Shown here piece after piece: positions 1-6,303 of a stretch of DNA of 10,472 bases. Source of the stretch: Actinomycetota bacterium (lineage in GTDB: Bacteria; Actinomycetota; Actinomycetes; Propionibacteriales; Propionibacteriaceae); contig JACRAA010000225.1 in assembly GCA_016213595.1 (NCBI GenBank), positions 1 to 10,472 of the forward strand, written 5' to 3'. The notes below the pieces were generated by a model, which saw only the letters and a list, made by a program, of their open reading frames with translations, had not been told where the DNA came from and ran no database searches. The translations under genes and the position numbers were made by a program. The first letter of the stretch is position 1, and each line of letters begins with the position of its first letter.

Positions 1-169
1 CGGTGAGCGGCGGGTACCAGGGGACGTCGCGTCCCTCGAGGGGTCCAGCCGGGTCGGCCACTGCCACGAGCTCGACCCGTCCCATCGCGGCCAGCCGGTC
101 GACCCGCTCCAGGTGGATCGAGCCGAACCCACGCAGTCCGACCTGGGCCACTCGTACGACTCCGCTCAC
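1..169 (-). CDS. Gfo/Idh/MocA family oxidoreductase, N-terminal fragment (runs off window)
   Basis: Only the first 56 codons are in the window; the rest lies beyond position 1. The fragment shows a Rossmann-fold start: a beta strand, the glycine-rich turn GLRGFGS (about residues 11-17), a helix, then the second strand LVAVADP (about 34-40) ending in an acidic residue that usually contacts the NAD(P) ribose. This is the pattern of Gfo/Idh/MocA sugar dehydrogenases, which oxidise sugar or polyol hydroxyls in the cytoplasm. The GTG start overlaps the stop of the dehydratase gene by the four bases GTGA, and an AGGAG lies 7 nt upstream, so it is the third gene of the lacI-dehydratase operon. By context it may oxidise a sugar, lactone or sugar acid feeding the dehydratase; the substrate cannot be read from the fragment. 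Confidence 0.8.
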   Translation of the reverse strand, partial: MSGVVRVAQVGLRGFGSIHLERVDRLAAMGRVELVAVADPAGPLEGRDVPWYPPLT

Positions 170-1677
170 ATCACCGCTCCTGTCCGCCACGGGATGATCT
201 CCTCGTTGCCGACACCGAGGTCCTCGGATGCCGTGGTGCGACCCGAAGCCGTGGCGCAGATCAGGTCGAGCAGCTCTTCGCCGAGCTCGGCGATGGGACG
301 TCCGTCCAGCACCGGCCCGCAGTCGAGGTCGATGTCGCCGGACAGCCGCCGCGCGAGGTCGGAGTTCGTCGACAGCTTGAGGGTGGGCGTGGGCTTCGAC
401 CCGAACACCGAGCCTCGGCCGGTCGTGAAGCAGACGAGCGTGGCGCCCCCGGAGACCATGCCGGTCACCGAGACCGGGTCGTAGCCGGGCGTGTCCATGA
501 CCACGAGTCCGTGGTCCGGCACCCGCTCCCCGTAGTCGACGACAGCGGTCAGAGGCGCGGTACCGGCCTTGGCCACCGCACCGAGCGACTTCTCCACGAT
601 GGTCGTGATGCCGCCCGCCTTGTTGCCCGCCGACGGGTTCGCGTCGAGCGTCGCACCGTTGTCGGCGGCGTACGTCTCCCACCAGGCGATCTTCGCGTAC
701 AGCGCCTCGGCCACGGCCGGGTCCTGCGCCCGCGCCGCCAGCAGGTGCTCGGCCCCATAGATCTCGGGCATCTCCGCGAGGATCGTCGTGCCACCCGCGG
801 CCACGATGACGTCGCTCGCATAGCCCAGGACGGGGTTCGCCGTCATCCCCGACCAGGCATCCGACCCGCCGCACTTCAAACCGAGGACGAGCTCGGAGAG
901 CGCGCACTCCGTACGTTCCACGCCGATCCGGCCCGCCAGCTCCGTCACCAGCTCGACACCCTTGCGTACGGCCGCCTTGGTGCCGCCGACGTCCTGGATC
1001 GTGTACGCGACCGTGGGGACGTGGGTCACGCCGAGGTCGGCGAGGAACTGGTCCATCGTCAGCACCTCGCAGCCGAGCCCCACGACCACGAGGCCGCCGA
1101 TGTTGGGGTGGGTCGCGTAGCCGACGAGCGTGCGGCGCAGCGTCTCCCACGCCGGCCCCTTCGCCTCGAGACCGCAGCCCGAGCCGTGCGTCAGGGCGAC
1201 GACGCCGTCGACGCCCTCGGGCAGGTCGACGAGGTCGAAGTGGCGCGCGACGTGCTGGGCGACCGTCGCCGAGCAGTTGACCGTGGTCAGGACGCCGATG
1301 TAGTTGCGGGTGGCGACCCGGCCGTCCGGTCGGCGGATGCCCCGGAACGTACGAGGGGCCGAGCTGGCCGGCGCCGTACCGGCGTGCGTGTCCTCGGTGA
1401 CCCGAGCCTCCCGCGGCGGCATCCCCAGGTTGTGCGTGTGGATGTGCCCGCCTCTCGGCACGTCCTCGACGACCGCGCCGATGATCTGGCCGTACTTGTG
1501 CACGAGCGAGCCGGCGGCGAGATCCCGTCGGGCCACCTTGTGGCCAGGCACGACGTCGTCCCGCAGCGTCAGCGGCTGCTCGCCCGCGAGGGTGACGGTC
1601 TCGCCGGACTCCAGGGGACGCAGTGCGACGTACACGTCATCCGTCCCGTGGAGGAGCAGCAGGTCGGACGAGCTCAC
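166..1677 (-). CDS. UxaA/GarD-family sugar-acid dehydratase (altronate/galactarate dehydratase-like)
   Basis: This 503-residue protein resembles full-length altronate or galactarate dehydratases, metal-dependent enzymes that remove water from a sugar acid to give a 2-keto-3-deoxy acid. An N-terminal SAF-like domain (about 1-90) ends in the family motif GHIHTHNL (77-84). The second domain begins FRGI..PDGRVATRNYIG (111-128) and carries conserved Cys/His/Gly motifs HGSGCG (164-169), GLGCE (200-204) and LKCGGSDAWSG (267-277). Both domains are fused, unlike the two-subunit sulfolactate lyase SuyA/SuyB, so a sugar-acid substrate is favoured. The GTG start at 1677 overlaps the repressor stop (GTGA), and I see no clear Shine-Dalgarno sequence before it, so translation probably depends on coupling to the repressor gene. 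The exact substrate (altronate, galactarate or another aldonate) is not decidable from sequence alone, hence no gene symbol. Confidence 0.9.
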   Translation of the reverse strand: MSSSDLLLLHGTDDVYVALRPLESGETVTLAGEQPLTLRDDVVPGHKVARRDLAAGSLVHKYGQIIGAVVEDVPRGGHIHTHNLGMPPREARVTEDTHAGTAPASSAPRTFRGIRRPDGRVATRNYIGVLTTVNCSATVAQHVARHFDLVDLPEGVDGVVALTHGSGCGLEAKGPAWETLRRTLVGYATHPNIGGLVVVGLGCEVLTMDQFLADLGVTHVPTVAYTIQDVGGTKAAVRKGVELVTELAGRIGVERTECALSELVLGLKCGGSDAWSGMTANPVLGYASDVIVAAGGTTILAEMPEIYGAEHLLAARAQDPAVAEALYAKIAWWETYAADNGATLDANPSAGNKAGGITTIVEKSLGAVAKAGTAPLTAVVDYGERVPDHGLVVMDTPGYDPVSVTGMVSGGATLVCFTTGRGSVFGSKPTPTLKLSTNSDLARRLSGDIDLDCGPVLDGRPIAELGEELLDLICATASGRTTASEDLGVGNEEIIPWRTGAVM

Positions 1678-2657
1678 GAGCGCCGCGGTGGTGCAGTCGT
1701 GTCGCGGATGACGAGCGCCGTCGGCAGCAGCTGCTGCACGGGGACGGCGTCGGCGTCAGCGAGGGTGCGTTCCAGCAGGGCGACCGCAGCCTCTCCCGCC
1801 TCGTAGCGCGGCACCCCCACGGTCGTGAGCGCCGGCACCGCCAGCTGGGAGAGCATCGTGTTGTCGCAGCCCACGACCGACATGTCCCGGGGCACGCTGA
1901 CCCCGCGTGCGGCGAAGCGCCGCATGGCGCCGATCGCGACGACGTCGTTGTACGCGATGAGGGCGGTCGCGGGTGTTGCGAGGGCCAGGTCCGCAGCGGC
2001 GAGGCCGCCGTCGATGGTGGGCGCGACCGAGCCCAGCTCGTACAGGCACACGCCCAGCTCGGCGGCGTGGTGCCGCAGGGAGGCCGTACGCATCCCTCCC
2101 GACCAGGACTGGATGGGTCCGGCGGCGTACGCGACGTTGTCGTGACCCAAGGCCCGGACATTGACGAGCGCCTGCCGAATCCCCTCTGCGAAGTCCGCGC
2201 TCACGCTCCACCAGCCCGGTGCCTGACGGTGGATGAGCACGATCGGGATGTTCAGGTCGTCCGGCAGGTCCTCGATCTCCGAGCGTGGGGAGGCGAGGAT
2301 CACGCCGTCGACCTGGCGTGCGAGGCTCCGCAGGGCGTCGCCCTCCAGGCGTGCCTGCTCGTCGGTGTCCGCGACGAGGATCGCCTGGCGGGCCTCACGG
2401 GCTCGACGTTGCACACCCTTGATGATGTCCGCGAAGAACGGGTTCGCAAGGTCGGGGACGATGAGGCCGATGTTGCCGGAACGGCCGGTGATCAGCCGCC
2501 TGGCGGCAGGGTTCGGGCTGTAGCCCAGGCGCCGAGCCTCGGTGAGGACCTTGCGGCGCGTGAGCTCCGAGACGGCTCCCGCCTCGGAGAACGCACGCGA
2601 GACCGTGGCGACCGACACGCCGGCCGCCCGCGCCACATCGCGGCTCGTCGACGTCAT
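1674..2657 (-). CDS. LacI-family transcriptional repressor
   Basis: At 327 residues this has the usual LacI/GalR length. Residues 4-23 form the helix-turn-helix (SRDVARAAGVSVATVSRAFS). The hinge follows (SPNPAARRLITG), with the Leu that in this family inserts into the central CpG of the operator. The rest is a periplasmic-binding-like effector domain starting NIGLIVPDLANPFF and including the late motif DMSVVGCDN. The ATG at 2657 has GGGAGG just upstream with a short 4-nt spacer. It is the first gene of an operon with the UxaA-type dehydratase and a Gfo/Idh oxidoreductase, so the likely inducer is the sugar acid or an intermediate. Two palindromes with a central CG in its upstream region suggest it represses its own operon. 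Confidence 0.93.
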   Translation of the reverse strand: MTSTSRDVARAAGVSVATVSRAFSEAGAVSELTRRKVLTEARRLGYSPNPAARRLITGRSGNIGLIVPDLANPFFADIIKGVQRRAREARQAILVADTDEQARLEGDALRSLARQVDGVILASPRSEIEDLPDDLNIPIVLIHRQAPGWWSVSADFAEGIRQALVNVRALGHDNVAYAAGPIQSWSGGMRTASLRHHAAELGVCLYELGSVAPTIDGGLAAADLALATPATALIAYNDVVAIGAMRRFAARGVSVPRDMSVVGCDNTMLSQLAVPALTTVGVPRYEAGEAAVALLERTLADADAVPVQQLLPTALVIRDTTAPPRRS

Positions 2658-2679
2658 CGGACCTCCCAGGAATCGCTAC

Positions 2680-2691
2680 CGCAACGTTGCG
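2680..2691. promoter_or_regulatory. Candidate LacI-family operator, proximal (O2)
   Basis: CGCAACGTTGCG is a perfect 12-bp palindrome with a central CG, the usual shape of LacI/GalR operators. It is close to the PurR-type box, with one A/T step fewer per arm. It lies 22 bp upstream of the repressor ATG, inside the presumed 5' leader, where bound repressor would block elongation. The regulator assignment is inferred from position and symmetry. Confidence 0.55.
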
Positions 2692-2720
2692 AAGCGCGTT
2701 ACGCAAGCACACACGTGACT

Positions 2721-2750
2721 ATCGAACCCCGGCTTGGCGCAAGCCGTCAA
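2721..2750 (-). promoter_or_regulatory. Candidate promoter of the lacI-dehydratase operon
   Basis: On the minus strand, TTGACG (2745-2750) is a good -35 box, followed after 18 nt by the weak -10 TTCGAT (2721-2726). GATAGT (2718-2723) is an alternative -10 but at a poor 21-nt spacing. The element lies between the two palindromic operators, which supports the placement although the -10 is weak. No hairpin with a T-run is seen between leuA and this point, so some readthrough from leuA is possible. Confidence 0.35.
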
Positions 2751-2757
2751 GCGAAGC

Positions 2758-2769
2758 GTAAACGTTTCC
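2758..2769. promoter_or_regulatory. Candidate LacI-family operator, distal (O1)
   Basis: GTAAACGTTTCC (GGAAACGTTTAC on the minus strand) has an 8-bp perfect AAACGTTT core with a central CG and one more matching pair outside. It sits 7 bp upstream of the proposed -35 box. Its centre is 78 bp from the proximal palindrome, a distance at which a tetrameric or paired LacI-type repressor could form a DNA loop. Confidence 0.55.
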
Positions 2770-2803
2770 AGGTAGTTGCACTGCTCGGCGACCGACGGCG
2801 TCC

Positions 2804-4597
2804 TCAAGGGCGGATCCCCACGGGGTCGACCATGTTCTCCTCGACCGGTATGGACATGTGCGCACGGTTCACCGCGCTGCACACGGCACGCAGCGAGGCG
2901 GTGAGCATGCTCGAGTCGACCCCGACCCCCCAGTACACCTGCGTCGCGTCGTCGCCGGCGACCTCCGCCTCGACGTACGCGGCGGCCTTGGCCTCCCCGC
3001 CGGGCGACAGGGCGTGCTCGTGGTAGTCAAGCACCCGGACGTCGTACTCGAGCAGCTGCAGCGCGTCGACGAACGCGGACAGGGGGCCGTTGCCCTCGCC
3101 GGAGATCGTGCGTTGCACACCCCGGTCGCGGACCGTGGCGGTGACGTTGTAGCCGTTCCCGTTCGAGACGGTCGTGCACGTGACGAGCTCCAGCGGCTCG
3201 ACGGTGTCGAGGTACTCGGTCGCGAAGATCTCGCCCATCGTCTGGCTCGTGACCTCGCCGCCCTCGGCATCGGTGTGCTGCTGGACGACGCGGGAGAACT
3301 CGATCTGGAGCCGGCGCGGCAGGTCGAGGTGGTGGTCCGACTTCATGATGTACGCCATGCCGCCCTTGCCGGACTGGCTGTTCACGCGGATCACGGCCTC
3401 GTACGAACGGCCCACGTCGTGCGGGTCGATGGGCAGATACGGGGCCTCCCAGGCGACCTCGTGAAGCCCGACGCCCTGCGCGACGGCCTGCTTCTCGAGG
3501 TCCTCCAGCCCCTTCTTGATCGCGTCCTGATGTGAGCCGGAGAACGCCGTGTAGACGAGGTCGCCCGCGTACGGATGGCGAGGGTGTACGGGCAGGCCCG
3601 TGCAGTACTCGACAGTGCGGCGGATCTCGTCGACGTCGGAGAAGTCGACCTGCGGGTCGATGCCCTGGCTGAACAGGTTCAGGCCCAGGGTGACGAGGTC
3701 GACATTGCCCGTGCGCTCCCCGTGGCCGAACAGGCATCCCTCGACGCGGTCCGCGCCGGCCATCAGGGCCAGCTCGGTGGCCGCCACCGCGGTCCCCCGG
3801 TCGTTGTGCGGGTGGAGGGAGACCGCCACGTACGGACGGTTCTTCACGTGCCGGGAGAAGTACTCGATCTGGTCCGCGTACGTGTTGGGCGTGGACCGCT
3901 CGACGGTCGCCGGCAGGTTGAGGATGATCTCGCGCCCCTCGCCCGGCTGCCACACGTCCATCACCTCGTTGCAGACCTCGATGGCGAAGTCCGTGGGTGT
4001 CTGCGTGAAGATCTCAGGGCTGTACTGGTAGCCGAACTCCGTGTCGGGGATGAGCTTCTCCGCGTACTTCATGACGAGCCGCGTCCCGTTCCTGGCCATC
4101 TCGACGCACTCGGCCTCGGAGATGCGGAAGACGACGCGGCGGAACAGCTCGGCTGTCGCGTTGTACAGGTGGATGTTCGCGCGGTGAGCGCCCACCAGGC
4201 TCTGGGCCGTCCGCTCGATGAGGTCCTCGCGGGCCTGGGTGAGGACCGAGATCTGGACGTCCTCGGGGACGCGGTCCTCCACGATGAGCTTGCGCACGAA
4301 GTCGAAGTCCGTCTGCGACGCCGACGGGAAGCCGATCTCGATCTCCTTGTAGCCCATGCCGACCAGGAGCTCGAACATGCGCAGCTTCCGCGAGGGAGTC
4401 ATCGGGTCGATGAGCGCCTGGTTGCCGTCCCGCAGATCGGTGGACAGCCACCGGGGGGCGTGTGAGATCTTCTTCGTCGGCCAGGTGCGGTCGGGCAGGT
4501 CGATCGGTACGAACGGGCTGTACCGCTGGTAGGGCATCGGGGACGGCTGCTGTACGGGCAGTCCGTGCTGCGGCGTTGTGCCGAAGGTGTTGGTCAT
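2804..4597 (-). CDS. leuA: 2-isopropylmalate synthase
   Basis: LeuA condenses acetyl-CoA with 2-ketoisovalerate to 2-isopropylmalate, the committed step of leucine synthesis, in the cytoplasm. The HMGL-like TIM barrel starts with DLRDGNQALIDP (about 54-65) and has the metal-binding HPHNDRG (262-268) and GHGERTGN (291-298). The C-terminal third is the LeuA regulatory domain that senses leucine (about 450-597). Length (597 aa) fits the long actinobacterial type. I chose the ATG at 4597, which has GCGAGGA ending 7 nt upstream. A GTG at 4633 would add 12 residues and has only a partial GGAG, half buried in the leader hairpin. The leader structure directly masks the 4597 ribosome site, which supports this start. 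The C-terminus ends at a TGA 146 bp before the lacI-type gene. Confidence 0.95.
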   Translation of the reverse strand: MTNTFGTTPQHGLPVQQPSPMPYQRYSPFVPIDLPDRTWPTKKISHAPRWLSTDLRDGNQALIDPMTPSRKLRMFELLVGMGYKEIEIGFPSASQTDFDFVRKLIVEDRVPEDVQISVLTQAREDLIERTAQSLVGAHRANIHLYNATAELFRRVVFRISEAECVEMARNGTRLVMKYAEKLIPDTEFGYQYSPEIFTQTPTDFAIEVCNEVMDVWQPGEGREIILNLPATVERSTPNTYADQIEYFSRHVKNRPYVAVSLHPHNDRGTAVAATELALMAGADRVEGCLFGHGERTGNVDLVTLGLNLFSQGIDPQVDFSDVDEIRRTVEYCTGLPVHPRHPYAGDLVYTAFSGSHQDAIKKGLEDLEKQAVAQGVGLHEVAWEAPYLPIDPHDVGRSYEAVIRVNSQSGKGGMAYIMKSDHHLDLPRRLQIEFSRVVQQHTDAEGGEVTSQTMGEIFATEYLDTVEPLELVTCTTVSNGNGYNVTATVRDRGVQRTISGEGNGPLSAFVDALQLLEYDVRVLDYHEHALSPGGEAKAAAYVEAEVAGDDATQVYWGVGVDSSMLTASLRAVCSAVNRAHMSIPVEENMVDPVGIRP

Positions 4598-4604
4598 GTC
4601 TTGG

Positions 4605-4681
4605 TCCTCGCTGGTCAGTGTGGGTGCCGACACGCAGCTACTCCGCAGCGAGGAGGCCGGCGTTACTGGGCCTCGCTGCGG
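4605..4681 (-). promoter_or_regulatory. leuA leader RNA: mutually exclusive helices (leucine attenuator)
   Basis: Two competing helices can be drawn in the minus-strand transcript. Helix A pairs 4671-4681 with 4643-4653, 11 perfect base pairs around a 17-nt loop that holds the leader-peptide stop. Helix B pairs 4646-4654 with 4605-4613, 9 perfect base pairs that bury the GAGGA ribosome site of leuA. Both use the same central strand, so they exclude each other. No T-run follows helix A, so control of translation fits better than a terminator. A conserved pseudoknot called the LEU element has been reported upstream of actinobacterial leuA; this is likely the same class, but I have not aligned it. 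Confidence 0.7.
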
Positions 4682-4710
4682 CAGCCAAGAAGGAGGGTCG
4701 CCCGCGACAT
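4663..4710 (-). CDS. leuA leader peptide (15 aa, three consecutive Leu codons)
   Basis: The reading frame ATG to TAA encodes MSRATLLLGCRSEAQ. Codons 6-8 are CTC CTT CTT (4687-4695), three leucines in a row, just before the sequence that forms the 5' arm of the leader hairpin; codons 11-14 are part of that arm. This is the layout of a ribosome-sensing leader peptide: slow decoding of Leu codons changes which RNA helix forms ahead of leuA. AAGGTGG lies 5 nt before the ATG and could be a ribosome site. The same bases also make a -10 box, in which case the transcript would start at the ATG and be leaderless. Too short for ordinary gene callers. Confidence 0.7.
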   Translation of the reverse strand: MSRATLLLGCRSEAQ

Positions 4711-4717
4711 GGGAGCC

Positions 4718-4747
4718 ACCTTAGCCCAGGACCCCTAGAACTGCCAT
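4718..4747 (-). promoter_or_regulatory. Candidate leuA leader promoter
   Basis: On the minus strand, ATGGCA (4742-4747, four of six matches to TTGACA) and TAAGGT (4718-4723, fits the actinobacterial TANNNT) are 18 nt apart. The leader ATG starts 7 nt after the -10, so transcription would begin at or next to the start codon. The -35 falls in the second copy of the 16-bp direct repeat. Confidence 0.4.
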
Positions 4748-4780
4748 GACGAGAACGCCCACGACTAGAACTGCCATGAC
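4735..4780. repeat. 16-bp direct repeat, 30-bp period, at the end of the dioxygenase gene
   Basis: CTAGAACTGCCATGAC occurs at 4735-4750 and again at 4765-4780 without mismatch. The right copy is the end of the dioxygenase gene, encoding S-W-Q-F-stop on the minus strand. The left copy lies 30 bp downstream in the same frame and repeats the same four residues and TAG. The 10 codons between the two stops read SWAFSSWQF-stop. Confidence 0.9.
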
Positions 4781-5535
4781 CTCTTGGACAGCCCGTACCA
4801 GAAGCCGTCGATGACGCTGGTGCTCTCGTGGTTCGTGCCGGCCGCTGCCCCGAGGGCGACGTAGAGAGGAGCCCAGTGCTCGGTACGGGGATGGGCCTCG
4901 CGAGCTGCAGGAGCTGTCCGCTCGAAGTCCAGGATGCCTTCGATGTCCCTGGCCGCCAGGGCTTCCGCCGCCCAGTGGTCGAACTCGCTCGAGGCCGTGG
5001 GCGGGGTACCGCCCGGCCCCTCCTGAGGGTGGAACCAGCGCAGGTTGTGCGTGGTGAAGCCGGAGGTGACGATGAGCGTGCCCTCGTCGCGGAGCTCCGC
5101 GAGGCGCTCCCCCAGCGCGTACAGCTTCCGGGGGTCGAGGGTCGGCAGGCTCAGCTGCAGGACAGGCACGTCGGCCGCGGGGAACATCTCGACCAGTGGG
5201 ACGTACGCGCCGTGGTCGAGCCCTCGCCCGGGATCCTGCCGCACGGAGCCGCCGACCGCGCGCGCCACCTTCTGGGCGAGCTCGGGAGCAGGCGGAGCGT
5301 CGTACGTCACCTGGTAGTAGCGGTCCTCGAACCCCCAGAAGTCGTAGACCAGCGGCGTATGGGCTGTCGTCGACGAGATGGTCGCGGGCGCGGCCTCCCA
5401 GTGAGCCGACACCACGAGGATGTCCTTCGGCTTCGGCACGTCCTTGCCCCAGGCCCGGAGCTCGCCGGTCCAGGTCTCGTCGTCCGCCAGGGGCGGTGCG
5501 CCGTGTGACAGGTACAGGACGGGTGCGGTAGCCAT
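4765..5535 (-). CDS. DODA-type (YgiD/LigB-like) extradiol ring-cleavage dioxygenase
   Basis: The 256-residue protein matches the single-domain class III extradiol dioxygenases (DODA/YgiD type), which use a divalent metal to open catechol-type rings such as DOPA. The family-typical start LYLSHGAPPLA (8-18), then SAHWE (43-47), GLDHGAYVPL (105-114), TSGFTTHN (157-164) and EHWAPLYVALGAA (219-231) are present. H11, H45, H163 and H220 are candidate metal or catalytic histidines. The frame stays open upstream to 6291, but that part is antisense to the acetyltransferase. The real start is the ATG at 5535, where the family N-terminus begins. No ribosome site precedes it; a promoter 6 nt upstream suggests a leaderless mRNA. 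It is divergent from the acetyltransferase gene. The native substrate is not known. Confidence 0.9.
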   Translation of the reverse strand: MATAPVLYLSHGAPPLADDETWTGELRAWGKDVPKPKDILVVSAHWEAAPATISSTTAHTPLVYDFWGFEDRYYQVTYDAPPAPELAQKVARAVGGSVRQDPGRGLDHGAYVPLVEMFPAADVPVLQLSLPTLDPRKLYALGERLAELRDEGTLIVTSGFTTHNLRWFHPQEGPGGTPPTASSEFDHWAAEALAARDIEGILDFERTAPAAREAHPRTEHWAPLYVALGAAAGTNHESTSVIDGFWYGLSKRSWQF

Positions 5536-5541
5536 ACGACG

Positions 5542-5570
5542 ATGGTACGCGGATTTAGTTGTAGTTTCAA
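5542..5570 (-). promoter_or_regulatory. Leaderless-type promoter of the dioxygenase gene
   Basis: Minus-strand TTGAAA (5565-5570) and TACCAT (5542-5547) are separated by exactly 17 nt, and the ATG at 5535 begins 6 nt after the -10. This puts the transcription start on or beside the start codon, and fits the lack of any purine-rich ribosome site there. Confidence 0.6.
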
Positions 5571-5573
5571 CCA
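5556..5573. promoter_or_regulatory. AT-rich inverted repeat in the divergent promoter region (candidate operator)
   Basis: TAGTTG-TAGTTT-CAACCA contains GTTG and CAAC arms 6 nt apart, with one more matching pair outside, and TAGTT occurs twice in tandem. It is an island of low GC in a GC-rich sequence and covers the -35 of the dioxygenase promoter. A bound regulator could repress the dioxygenase and affect the divergent acetyltransferase. No regulator gene is adjacent, so the binder is unknown. Confidence 0.4.
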
Positions 5574-5586
5574 TCTGGGAGGGCTG

Positions 5587-6258
5587 ATGTCCACTGTTCG
5601 CCCCGGCGCTAGGGTCGGCGACGTGCCAGCCCAGCTCCCCCTGACCGCCGCCGAGCTCACCGGCCCGCACCTGCGGCTCGGACCGTTGACGGAGGCAGAC
5701 TGCCCGGACCTCGCCCGCGTCCTCATGCAGCCGGAGGTGTACGCGCACGGCTACGTCATGCACGAGCGACCGACGACGTACGAGGCGGCGCTCGCGATGG
5801 CCCTCGCCGGCTACGCGCAGGCCGCACCACCGAACGGGCTGGGGCACGGCCGTACGGTGTATGCGATCCGGCTGGCCGTCGACGCGCTCCGCGCCCCCGC
5901 CGGGACGTTCGTGGGCACGAGCAGCCTGGGCGACTTCGTCCCCGAGCGTGAGTCCGCCCATCTCGGCTGGACGCTGTACGACAGCCGGTTCTGGTCGACG
6001 TTCGTCAACCCCGAGGCCAAGCTCGTCCTCCTGACGCATGCCTTCGAGACGCTCGGCTACGGCCGGGTCAAGATCCAGACCGACATCCTCAACACGCGCA
6101 GCCAGGCGGCGATCGCCAAGCTCGGTGCGGTACGGGAGGGCGTGCTCCGTCGCGATGTGCCGCGGTACGACGGTACGTGGCGGGACACCGTGGTCTTCGG
6201 CATCACGGTCGACGACTGGCCCTCCGTGAAGAGAGGCCTCCAAGCCCGCCTGGCGTGA
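5587..6258 (+). CDS. GNAT family N-acetyltransferase (RimJ/RimL-like)
   Basis: This 223-residue protein is the only clear plus-strand gene in the window. It begins with LRLGPLTEADCPDLARVL (about 29-46), the usual first strand and helix of Acetyltransf_3/RimJ-type GNATs. It continues with GTSSLGDFVPE and the HLGWTLYD strand. The late NTRSQAAIAKLGAVREGVLR segment is the C-terminal motif near the acetyl-CoA pocket in this subgroup, followed by a WRDTVVFGITVDDW ending. Such enzymes move an acetyl group from acetyl-CoA to an amine of a protein or small molecule; the acceptor cannot be predicted. I chose the ATG at 5587 because GGGAGGG lies just upstream. An ATG at 5542 would place coding sequence over the dioxygenase promoter and lacks a ribosome site. 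The gene converges on era. Confidence 0.88.
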   Translation: MSTVRPGARVGDVPAQLPLTAAELTGPHLRLGPLTEADCPDLARVLMQPEVYAHGYVMHERPTTYEAALAMALAGYAQAAPPNGLGHGRTVYAIRLAVDALRAPAGTFVGTSSLGDFVPERESAHLGWTLYDSRFWSTFVNPEAKLVLLTHAFETLGYGRVKIQTDILNTRSQAAIAKLGAVREGVLRRDVPRYDGTWRDTVVFGITVDDWPSVKRGLQARLA

Positions 6259-6303
6259 CCCGCCCTCAGCCACCCACGCCCGTCGGCTCACCCCGTTATG
6301 GTC

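Noticed and set aside
2771..2803. A terminator after leuA.
   Set aside because: Only short GC-rich repeats are seen, with no stable inverted repeat and no T-run.
2866..2873. GGTTCACC inside leuA as a further copy of the intergenic octamer.
   Set aside because: It lies in conserved coding sequence without the module's partner octamer or the TTAA-containing spacer, so chance is enough.
511..3026. Long plus-strand open frames opposite the dehydratase, repressor and leuA.
   Set aside because: They are rich in Arg, Pro, Ala and Gly, show no domain, and mirror genes with strong family motifs on the minus strand.
4765..4767. TAG of the dioxygenase gene as a recoded or readthrough codon.
   Set aside because: The downstream ten codons arise from the 16-bp repeat, there is no recoding signal, and the protein already has full family length.
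5542..5586. Upstream ATG at 5542 as the acetyltransferase start.
   Set aside because: No ribosome site precedes it, it would overlie the dioxygenase promoter, and GGGAGGG sits correctly before the ATG at 5587.
5536..6291. The dioxygenase frame stays open far upstream, giving a 508-residue minus-strand protein.
   Set aside because: The extra part is antisense to the well-supported acetyltransferase gene, has no recognisable domain, and the dioxygenase N-terminus clearly begins at 5535. Long open antisense frames are normal at this GC content.
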